This document shows positions 43,673 to 51,109 of a DNA stretch of 64,000 nucleotides, piece after piece. How positions within the stretch are numbered: position 1 is the stretch's first letter; the number at the start of each line of letters is the position of its first letter. The DNA is taken from positions 62,001 to 126,000 of the forward strand of contig JADBYA010000005.1 of the NCBI GenBank assembly GCA_020403245.1. Direction: 5' to 3'. Below the pieces are notes generated by a model. That model worked only from the letters and a program-made list of their open reading frames with translations, was not told the DNA's origin and did no database searches. This stretch comes from Flavobacterium sp. GTDB lineage: Bacteria > Bacteroidota > Bacteroidia > Flavobacteriales > Flavobacteriaceae. The position numbers and the translations under genes are program-made.

Positions 43673-45493
43673 ATGTCATCAACTAAAGCTTCCTTTATTA
43701 AAATTGTTTTCAGGAGCATTTTCAGAAGAGCCGAAAATTTAATTTTTCTTTTGAAAGGCAAATTAAGCGAAAGAAATTTTATCTACTTTGCTAGTGTTGC
43801 TGTTGCAATAACTTGTGCTTTTGCAGTAATTCTACTAAAAAGTTTTGCTCACAACATATTTCTTTGGGCTAATGATATTAATGGTTTTCTAAAACTTCCC
43901 TACATAAACAGTTTACTGCCAATTGCTGGTATTTTATTGACCGTTTTTGTAGTTCGTAATTTCTTAGGCAATCATCTTGAAAAAGGAAGTTCCAAAGTGT
44001 TATACGCTGTTGCCAAAAAAGGTGGTATCATACCCAAAAAACAGATGTATGCTCAAATTGTAACCAGTTCATTAACGGTTGGACTAGGTGGTTCTGCCGG
44101 ATTGGAAAGTCCAATTGTGATTACTGGCGCAGCTTTTGGTTCTAACTTTGCGCAGAAATATCATCTCTCTCAAAAAGATAGAATTTTACTTCTAGCTTGC
44201 GGTGTCGCGGCCGGAATTGGAGCCGCATTTAATGCTCCCATCGCTGGAGTTTTATTCGCAATAGAAGTTGTGCTTACCGATGTTTCTATAGCAGCTTTTA
44301 TCCCCATTATTATATCGGCAGCTACAGGTGCTCTTATTTCTACTATGGTTTTGAGTAACGATGTTATTCTTAATTTTCAGCAAACACTTAAATTTGATTA
44401 CCATAATACTCCTTATTATATTTTACTTGGTATTTTAGCGGGTTTAACTTCCATTTACCACGCTCGAAATTTTCGAAAAGTAGAGATTTTCTTTGGAACA
44501 TTCAAAAACAAAGGGTATCGAAGAGCGCTTTTTGGCGCAATCATTTTAGCAATATTAATTTTCTTTTTTCCGACATTATTTGGGGAAGGTTACGAGAGTA
44601 TTAAAACTTTGGCTTCCAAAAATCCAAGTGTTTTATTAGAAAATACTTTACTGGAAAACTTCAAAAGCAATGAATGGATTTTGTTAGGATTTATTGGAGT
44701 AACCCTATTGTTAAAAGCGTTTGCCACTGGACTAACCATAGGAAGTGGAGGAAATGGAGGAAACTTTGCTCCTTCGCTTTTTGTGGGTTCGTACTTAGGG
44801 TATTTTGTAGCTAAATCTATAAATCTATTGAACATCACACATCACTTACCTATAGCCAATTTTACAATCGTAGGCATGGCAGGAATATTGAGTGGGTTAT
44901 TTCATGCACCATTAACTGCCATATTCCTTATTGTTGAAATTACGGGTGGTTATGATTTGATGGTACCTTTAATGATTGTGTCTTCGGTTAGTTTTGCAGT
45001 TTCCAAACAATTTGAAAAACACTCAATGGATGTAAAAGGATTGGCTGATAAAGGTGATGTTTTTACAAGTGATAAAGACAAAAATATTTTGCAAAGCATA
45101 GATATTCATAATTTGGTGCAAAAAAGCTATAAATCGCTAACTATTGAAAGTCCTTTGGAAAATGTGGTTGAGATTTTCTCTTCTACCAAACAGAAAATCA
45201 TTCCTATAATTGACGAAAACAAGATATTGATTGGAATCGTAGATTTTGAAGAAGTGAAAGCCATAATTTTCAATCCTTTGAAGTTGAAATTTATGAATAT
45301 GAATGAAATTATAAGTCAACCCAAAGATTATATTTTACTTGAAGATAAAGTAGAAAAAATGATGAACCAATTTGAAACTTCAAAAACACAACTTTTACCC
45401 GTTATTCAAAAAGGAAAGTACTTTGGTTTCCTGTCCAAAATTGATGTGCTTGAAAGCTATCGCCAACGTCTTAAAGAAATGATTATTGAATAA
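43673..45493 (+). CDS. CLC-family chloride channel/antiporter with CBS pair
   Basis: 606 residues. The membrane part has the selectivity motifs GGSAGLESPI (gating Glu retained), GVAAGIGAAFNAPIAGVLFAIE, GNGGNFAPSLFVG (GxFxP) and FHAPLTAIFLIVEITGGYDL. The C-terminal ~130 residues contain two CBS motifs (SPLENVVEIFSSTKQKIIPIID and LLEDKVEKMMNQFETSKTQLLPVI). The retained gating glutamate favours Cl-/H+ exchange, but sequence alone cannot settle channel against antiporter. The CBS pair suggests nucleotide regulation. Confidence 0.94.
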   Translation: MSSTKASFIKIVFRSIFRRAENLIFLLKGKLSERNFIYFASVAVAITCAFAVILLKSFAHNIFLWANDINGFLKLPYINSLLPIAGILLTVFVVRNFLGNHLEKGSSKVLYAVAKKGGIIPKKQMYAQIVTSSLTVGLGGSAGLESPIVITGAAFGSNFAQKYHLSQKDRILLLACGVAAGIGAAFNAPIAGVLFAIEVVLTDVSIAAFIPIIISAATGALISTMVLSNDVILNFQQTLKFDYHNTPYYILLGILAGLTSIYHARNFRKVEIFFGTFKNKGYRRALFGAIILAILIFFFPTLFGEGYESIKTLASKNPSVLLENTLLENFKSNEWILLGFIGVTLLLKAFATGLTIGSGGNGGNFAPSLFVGSYLGYFVAKSINLLNITHHLPIANFTIVGMAGILSGLFHAPLTAIFLIVEITGGYDLMVPLMIVSSVSFAVSKQFEKHSMDVKGLADKGDVFTSDKDKNILQSIDIHNLVQKSYKSLTIESPLENVVEIFSSTKQKIIPIIDENKILIGIVDFEEVKAIIFNPLKLKFMNMNEIISQPKDYILLEDKVEKMMNQFETSKTQLLPVIQKGKYFGFLSKIDVLESYRQRLKEMIIE

Positions 45494-45501
45494 AATTTTA
45501 A

Positions 45502-45534
45502 TATCGGATAAAAATAATTTTTTATCAACCGATA
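45502..45534. promoter_or_regulatory. Palindrome in the Fic promoter, candidate operator
   Basis: Inverted repeat: GATAAAAA (45507-45514) and TTTTTATC (45519-45526), four-base spacer, extended by outer TATCG/CGATA with a three-base bulge. It ends six bases before the Fic -7 box (45541-45548), so a bound protein would block RNA polymerase. It follows the CLC stop by eight bases and could alternatively be a weak terminator, but it lacks a GC stem. Confidence 0.5.
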
Positions 45535-45540
45535 ATAATG

Positions 45541-45548
45541 TATCTTTG
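45541..45548 (+). promoter_or_regulatory. -7 promoter box (TATCTTTG) of the Fic gene
   Basis: Exact TAnnTTTG, seven bases before the ATG; predicts an almost leaderless mRNA. Confidence 0.5.
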
Positions 45549-45555
45549 TTTTGTA

Positions 45556-46509
45556 ATGTGGAACATAGATTTAACATATCGCGAAGAATTCAAAACAACT
45601 TTCGAAAGATTGTATGAAAAACTGGCTGTTTTGCAAAAAAGCAGGCCATTGCCTAACATCGCTTTACAAAAAATAAAAGAAGCGCTTTCAATAGAATGGA
45701 CCTATAATTCCAATAGTATTGAAGGAAATACACTAACACTTAGAGAAACTCAAATGGTTCTTCAAGAAGGAATTACGATAAAAGGAATTACCCTTCGAGA
45801 ACATTTTGAAGCAAAAAATCATGAGAATGCTATCAATCATTTGTACTCTATTATCAATGCTGATTATACATTAAAATGCATTGATGTTCTATCGTTGCAC
45901 GGTTTGGTTTTACGTTCTATTGAAGATGATTTTGCGGGAAGAATTAGAACTGCTGGTGTTAGGATTACTGGAGCCAATTTTGTTCCTCCAAATGCTACTA
46001 AAGTTTCGGATTTATTGGATGAATTGATTGATTTTGTGAATACAAATCCTCTTAATTTAAATGACATTGAATTGGCTACTGTTTTTCATCATAAACTAGT
46101 TTGGATTCATCCCTTTTTTGATAGAAATGGAAGAACAGTTCGTCTGGCGATGAATTTACTGTTGATGCGAAAGGGTTTTCCGCCTGCTATTATTTTAAAA
46201 AATGATCGAAAAAAATATTATGAAGCGCTTAATCAAGCGAATGGCGGAAATTATCAAAAACTCACCTTATTAATGTGTCAAGCATTAGAACGAACTCTTA
46301 ATATTTACATTAGTTCATTACCAGATAATGATTATGATTTTCAAGAAATTTCGAATATAGTAAACGAACCAAGTTCACCATATAGTCAAGAATATATATC
46401 GCTCTTGGCACGTCAAGGTAAAATTGATGCTCACAAAGAAGGTAGAAACTGGTTTACCACCAAGAAAGCTATTAACGATTATATAAATAATAGGAAACGG
46501 AAGCGCTAA
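45556..46509 (+). CDS. Fic-domain protein with C-terminal DNA-binding-like domain
   Basis: 317 residues from the ATG MWNIDLTYREEF; an in-frame ATG six codons upstream overlaps the promoter box. Inhibitory helix motif NSIEGN (about 53-58), Fic core HPFFDRNGRTVR (about 185-196), where canonical proteins have HPFxDGNGR (Gly replaced by Arg), and flap region NFVPPNATKV. The last ~45 residues (YSQEYISLLARQGKIDAHKEGRNWFTT, then KAINDYI) look like an excisionase/MerR-type winged helix. Fic proteins transfer AMP or other phosphate-containing groups to protein hydroxyls. The domain combination suggests autoregulation. Confidence 0.9.
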   Translation: MWNIDLTYREEFKTTFERLYEKLAVLQKSRPLPNIALQKIKEALSIEWTYNSNSIEGNTLTLRETQMVLQEGITIKGITLREHFEAKNHENAINHLYSIINADYTLKCIDVLSLHGLVLRSIEDDFAGRIRTAGVRITGANFVPPNATKVSDLLDELIDFVNTNPLNLNDIELATVFHHKLVWIHPFFDRNGRTVRLAMNLLLMRKGFPPAIILKNDRKKYYEALNQANGGNYQKLTLLMCQALERTLNIYISSLPDNDYDFQEISNIVNEPSSPYSQEYISLLARQGKIDAHKEGRNWFTTKKAINDYINNRKRKR

Positions 46510-46575
46510 AGCAATTTTGTGCTTTGCTTCACAATAACTTTTGAACTCTCTATTCAAAATTTCTTTTCAATACAC

Positions 46576-46583
46576 TACCTTTG
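46576..46583 (+). promoter_or_regulatory. -7 promoter box (TACCTTTG) of uvrA
   Basis: Exact TAnnTTTG, 18 bases before the chosen uvrA ATG. A TTG start that would lie inside this box is rejected. Confidence 0.55.
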
Positions 46584-46601
46584 CATTTTGCAAAAAATGC
46601 T

Positions 46602-49436
46602 ATGGTTGAAACAGAAAATAGGATAGAAGTTCTCGGCGCTCGAGTTCACAATCTTAAAAATATTGATATTAACATTCCACGTGAAAAACTAGTAGTTATT
46701 ACTGGTCTTTCGGGTTCGGGGAAATCGTCTTTGGCTTTTGACACTATTTATGCCGAAGGACAGCGTCGTTATATTGAAACCTTTTCTGCCTATGCGCGCC
46801 AATTCCTTGGTGGATTAGAACGTCCTGATGTGGATAAAATTGATGGCCTGTCGCCAGTTATTGCCATTGAGCAAAAAACAACCAGTAAAAGTCCGCGCTC
46901 TACTGTAGGCACCATTACTGAGATTTATGATTTTCTACGACTGCTTTTTGCCCGAGCTGGTGAAGCTTATAGTTATGTCACTGGTGAAAAAATGGTTTCC
47001 TATTCGGATGAACAAATCAAGGAATTGATAATTAAAAATTTTTCTGGAAAACGCATTACTATTTTAGCTCCCATCATTCGAGCACGGAAAGGACATTATG
47101 CCGAATTATTTCAACAAATAACCAAACAAGGTTTCCTCAAAGTGCGTGTAAATGGTGAAGTACAAGATTTGCTTCCAGGCATGAAACTCGACCGTTACAA
47201 AACCCACGATATCGAAATTGTCATTGACCGAATGGGCATTGAGAATACTGAAGAGAATGAAAAGCGATTGACCGAAAGTATCAAAACAGCGATGTATCAT
47301 GGTGAAAATGTGCTGATGATTTTAGACCAAGACACCCAAGAAGTTCGCTATTTCAGTAGAAATTTGATGTGTCCAACATCTGGAATTTCGTATCAAAATC
47401 CGGAACCCAATTTATTTTCATTTAACTCACCAAAAGGTGCCTGCGAACATTGTAAAGGATTGGGCTCAATACATGAAATCAATCTAAAAAAGATAATTCC
47501 AAATCCTAAGCTTTCTATTAAAAATGGTGGATTTGCACCATTGGGTGAATATAAAAGTTCATGGATTTTCAAACAATTGGAAATCATTGGCGAAAAATTT
47601 GGCTTCACTATAAATGACGCTATCGAAACGATAACTGAAGAAGCGATGCACATTATTTTGCAGGGTGGAAAAGAAAAATTTGCTGTCGAATCGAAAACTT
47701 TGGGCATTACCAAAGAATACAAAATTGAATTTGAAGGCATTTCCCATTTCATCAAAAATCAATTTGATGAAAGTAATTCCACTTCTATCAAACGTTGGGC
47801 TAAGGAATTTATGGATGAAATAGAATGCCCAGAATGTCATGGTTCACGTTTGAAAAAAGAAGCGATGTATTTTCGAATTCACGAAAAAAACATTTTCGAT
47901 TTATCAAGTATGGATATTTCGGATTTATCCCTTTGGTTTGACGATTTAGATAAAAACCTTTCCGATAAACAAAAAATCATTGCTACAGAAGTTGTCAAAG
48001 AAATCAAAGACCGATTGCGATTTTTGGTCAATGTGGGTTTGAATTATTTATCTATAAACCGTAGTTCTAAATCGCTTTCGGGCGGTGAAGCACAGCGCAT
48101 TCGACTGGCAACACAAATTGGTTCGCAACTTGTTGGCGTTCTTTATATTTTAGACGAACCAAGCATTGGTTTACACCAACGAGACAATGAAAAACTCATT
48201 CATTCATTAGAACAATTACGGGATATTGGCAATTCGGTTTTAGTAGTTGAACATGATAAAGACATGATTGAACGCGCTGATTACGTGATTGACATTGGTC
48301 CAAAAGCCGGAAAATTTGGTGGTGAAATCATCAGCAAAGGAACACCAGCCGAATTGCACCAGCAACACACCATGACAGCGATGTACTTGAATGGTGAAAT
48401 GAAAATTGAAGTGCCAAAAAAACGACGTGAAGGCAATGGAAAATTATTAAAATTAAGTGGAGCAACAGGAAATAATTTGAAAAATGTTTCTATCGAATTG
48501 CCATTAGGAAAACTGATTTGCGTGACTGGAGTTTCAGGAAGTGGAAAATCGACTTTGATTAATGAAACGCTTTACCCTATTTTGAATGCCTATTATTTTA
48601 ATGGCGTTAAAAAACCGCAACCTTATAAAAAAATTGAAGGTTTGGAGTACATTGACAAAGTAATCGATATTGATCAAAGTCCAATTGGAAGAACACCACG
48701 TTCAAATCCGGCAACGTATACCGATGTGTTTTCTGAAATTAGGAGTTTGTACACGATGACTCCTGAAGCCATGATTCGTGGTTACAAAGCAGGTCGTTTT
48801 AGTTTTAATGTTTCGGGCGGAAGGTGCGAAACCTGCGAGGGCTCAGGAGTAAGAACGATTGAAATGAGTTTCCTTCCCGATGTGTATGTGGAATGCGAAA
48901 CCTGTCAGGGAAAACGTTTCAACAGAGAAACTTTGGAAATTCGATACAAAGGAAAATCCATTTCGGATGTGTTGAATATGACGGTAGATGAAGCCGTTCC
49001 GTTTTTTGAAAACATACCCAAAATCTATCGTAAAGTAAAAACGATTCAGGATGTTGGATTGGGTTATATTACACTGGGACAACAAAGCACCACACTTTCG
49101 GGTGGAGAAGCGCAACGAATTAAATTGGCCACGGAGTTATCCAAAAAAGATACTGGAAACACCTTCTACATCATGGACGAACCCACAACTGGTTTGCATT
49201 TTGAAGATATTCGAGTCTTGATGGATGTCATCAATAAGTTGGTCGATAAAGGCAATACTGTTTTAATCATCGAACACAATATGGACGTCATCAAATTGGC
49301 AGATTATATCATTGATATTGGTCCCGAAGGCGGAAAGGGCGGCGGTGAATTGGTGGCTAAAGGAACACCAGAGGAACTAATAAAAAATAAAAAAAGCTAC
49401 ACAGCGCAATTTTTGAAAAAAGAATTGGAACAATAA
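46602..49436 (+). CDS. uvrA: Excinuclease ABC subunit A
   Basis: The damage-recognition ATPase of nucleotide excision repair. From the [13 protein letters not shown] it is 944 residues, normal. First Walker [13 protein letters not shown], the zinc module CEHCKGLG...CPECHGSR, second Walker [12 protein letters not shown], zinc module CETCEGSG...CETCQGKR, and two ABC signatures ([13 protein letters not shown] and [13 protein letters not shown]) are all intact. Single gene, five bases from the next. Confidence 0.98.
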   Translation: MVETENRIEVLGARVHNLKNIDINIPREKLVVITGLSGSGKSSLAFDTIYAEGQRRYIETFSAYARQFLGGLERPDVDKIDGLSPVIAIEQKTTSKSPRSTVGTITEIYDFLRLLFARAGEAYSYVTGEKMVSYSDEQIKELIIKNFSGKRITILAPIIRARKGHYAELFQQITKQGFLKVRVNGEVQDLLPGMKLDRYKTHDIEIVIDRMGIENTEENEKRLTESIKTAMYHGENVLMILDQDTQEVRYFSRNLMCPTSGISYQNPEPNLFSFNSPKGACEHCKGLGSIHEINLKKIIPNPKLSIKNGGFAPLGEYKSSWIFKQLEIIGEKFGFTINDAIETITEEAMHIILQGGKEKFAVESKTLGITKEYKIEFEGISHFIKNQFDESNSTSIKRWAKEFMDEIECPECHGSRLKKEAMYFRIHEKNIFDLSSMDISDLSLWFDDLDKNLSDKQKIIATEVVKEIKDRLRFLVNVGLNYLSINRSSKSLSGGEAQRIRLATQIGSQLVGVLYILDEPSIGLHQRDNEKLIHSLEQLRDIGNSVLVVEHDKDMIERADYVIDIGPKAGKFGGEIISKGTPAELHQQHTMTAMYLNGEMKIEVPKKRREGNGKLLKLSGATGNNLKNVSIELPLGKLICVTGVSGSGKSTLINETLYPILNAYYFNGVKKPQPYKKIEGLEYIDKVIDIDQSPIGRTPRSNPATYTDVFSEIRSLYTMTPEAMIRGYKAGRFSFNVSGGRCETCEGSGVRTIEMSFLPDVYVECETCQGKRFNRETLEIRYKGKSISDVLNMTVDEAVPFFENIPKIYRKVKTIQDVGLGYITLGQQSTTLSGGEAQRIKLATELSKKDTGNTFYIMDEPTTGLHFEDIRVLMDVINKLVDKGNTVLIIEHNMDVIKLADYIIDIGPEGGKGGGELVAKGTPEELIKNKKSYTAQFLKKELEQ

Positions 49437-49441
49437 GAAAT

Positions 49442-50227
49442 ATGTACAATTTATTGGAGAAAATTTTTGGCTTACAGACATCCATTTTGGATTATGAAAC
49501 TTATGCAGTAAAGTGTATAGAAAAACTAAAAGTTTCTCAGGATAAATTTCTAAAAGAATTTGATATCAATTCTTATGAGAAATGGTTTTACAATCAGGAT
49601 ACAAGACTATTGACTTTAAAATCGGAAGGAAAAGAAGTTAATTTCAAGTATTTTAATGTTGGAAGTTTTTCTAACAAATCAAATACATGGAAGTGGTCAT
49701 GGGATAATGACAGCGTAATTGAATCCAACAAAAAGCAAACACTAGAAATTAAAAAAATTGGATTAAAATCAAATTATCTAAAACTTATAAATGGGTCTTT
49801 CGAAAGTAATGAAGTAGAAGCCTGGGAATTTGCCGCAATTGCACTAAAGATTGGAAAAGGACTAGGGGTTTACAGAGCTGTCGCTGATAATCAATTGCAA
49901 ATTTATTTTGTCGTTATTGAACATGTGAATAATGAAGTAGCACAAAAAATAAAAGACAAATATGTTGATTGTGATATTCACGAATCAAACAGAATTGCTT
50001 TTGTTTGTCAACATTTGAATAAAGAAACAAAAGTTGGTTTCGAAGAAGCTTTCGTAACTATTGAAAATATGGAACTAGGAGAAGATGACGATTTTCAAGC
50101 TTGGTGTAATGAATGTGAAAAAATCAGAGTAAAAGAAGACGGATGGAGTGATTATGCAATTGAATTTGCTGATATAAAACTCATCTGTGAAAAATGCTAC
50201 TTTGAAATGAAAGAGATCAATTCTTAA
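49442..50227 (+). CDS. DUF6882-like protein with C-terminal zinc-binding pair
   Basis: 261 residues without signal peptide. The N-terminal ~165 residues (LDYETYAVKCIEKLKVSQDKF, TWKWSWDNDSVIES, EAWEFAAIALKIGKGLGVYRA) match the DUF6882 pattern by eye. The C-terminal end carries CNEC...CEKC separated by about 27 residues (a zinc ribbon). Probably cotranscribed with uvrA, from which it is five bases away. Function unknown; may be a partner of DNA repair only by position. Confidence 0.72.
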   Translation: MYNLLEKIFGLQTSILDYETYAVKCIEKLKVSQDKFLKEFDINSYEKWFYNQDTRLLTLKSEGKEVNFKYFNVGSFSNKSNTWKWSWDNDSVIESNKKQTLEIKKIGLKSNYLKLINGSFESNEVEAWEFAAIALKIGKGLGVYRAVADNQLQIYFVVIEHVNNEVAQKIKDKYVDCDIHESNRIAFVCQHLNKETKVGFEEAFVTIENMELGEDDDFQAWCNECEKIRVKEDGWSDYAIEFADIKLICEKCYFEMKEINS

Positions 50228-50257
50228 AAAAAGAACTAAATTTACAAGCTATTTTTT

Positions 50258-50338
50258 AGCCCGGTTAGGAACAGAAATACTTTTTAATTTTCTTTAAAAT
50301 TAAAAAGATTTTAATGGAAAGCCGGAAATAGCTCCTAA
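50258..50338 (+). ncRNA. Structured RNA resembling Flavo-1
   Basis: In the 140-base gap before the LOG gene. AGC-CCGG (50258-50264) pairs with CCGG (50322-50325) and GCT (50331-50333). An inner perfect 12-bp hairpin (CTTTTTAATTTT / AAAATTAAAAAG, loop CTTT, 50280-50307) is enclosed. TTAGGA (50265-50270) complements TCCTAA (50333-50338), a possible pseudoknot or alternate helix. The primary-sequence landmarks (TTTAGCCC... and ...CGGAAATAGCTCCTAA) match what I recall of the Flavobacteria-specific Flavo-1 motif. Function of that motif is unknown; here it could be a leader of the downstream gene or independent. Confidence 0.6.
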
Positions 50339-50367
50339 GAAAAAATCAGAATAAAAAAATAAGCACA

Positions 50368-51093
50368 ATGAAAATAGACGAATTCGAAAACGAAGATGAT
50401 AAAATCCAAGAAAAATTAAAACAAAAAACTTGGAACGAGATAAGAACCAATGACTCTTGGGCAATTTTCAAAATCATGTCAGAGTTTGTAAATGGATACG
50501 AAAGCATGGCTCGAATTGGTCCTTGTGTTTCTATTTTTGGTTCTGCTCGAACAAAACCGGATAATAAATACTATTTACTAGCCGAAAAAATTGCTTTTAA
50601 AATTAGTAAAGCGGGTTATGGTGTCATCACTGGTGGCGGACCAGGCATTATGGAAGCTGGAAATAAAGGGGCTCATAATGGCGGTGGAACTTCTGTTGGA
50701 CTGAATATAGAATTGCCATTTGAACAACACTTCAATCCTTTTATAGACAAAGACAAAAACCTGAATTTTGATTATTTCTTTGTGCGCAAAGTAATGTTTG
50801 TGAAATATTCACAAGGATTTGTGGTTATGCCCGGTGGTTTTGGAACTTTAGACGAATTATTTGAAGCTATGACATTAATCCAAACCAAGAAAATTGGAAA
50901 GTTCCCTATTATTCTTGTGGGTTCAGAATATTGGAAAGGATTAATTGACTGGATAAAAACAGTAATGATTGGTGAAGAACACAATGCTAATCCTGAAGAT
51001 ATGAATTTAATAAAAATTGTAGATACAGAGGATGAAGTAGTGGAAGCTTTGGATAATTTCTACAAAAAATACAATTTAAGTCCGAACTTTTAA
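50368..51093 (+). CDS. LOG-family (TIGR00730) nucleotide phosphoribohydrolase-like protein
   Basis: 241 residues with the family motifs GPCVSIFGSARTKP, GYGVITGGGPGIMEAGNKGA and the catalytic MPGGFGTLDELFEAMTLIQTKKI. LOG proteins cleave N6-modified adenosine monophosphates to base plus ribose 5-phosphate, and many bacterial members are generic nucleotide hydrolases. The Rossmann fold and Arg/Glu active-site residues (PGGxGTxxE) are intact. Preceded by the candidate Flavo-1 RNA. Confidence 0.92.
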   Translation: MKIDEFENEDDKIQEKLKQKTWNEIRTNDSWAIFKIMSEFVNGYESMARIGPCVSIFGSARTKPDNKYYLLAEKIAFKISKAGYGVITGGGPGIMEAGNKGAHNGGGTSVGLNIELPFEQHFNPFIDKDKNLNFDYFFVRKVMFVKYSQGFVVMPGGFGTLDELFEAMTLIQTKKIGKFPIILVGSEYWKGLIDWIKTVMIGEEHNANPEDMNLIKIVDTEDEVVEALDNFYKKYNLSPNF

Positions 51094-51109
51094 TATTTTA
51101 TTTAAATTT

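Noticed and set aside
45502..45534. Intrinsic terminator of the CLC gene
   Set aside because: The stem is almost entirely A/T and lies directly on the Fic promoter; an operator explains it better, though dual use is not excluded.
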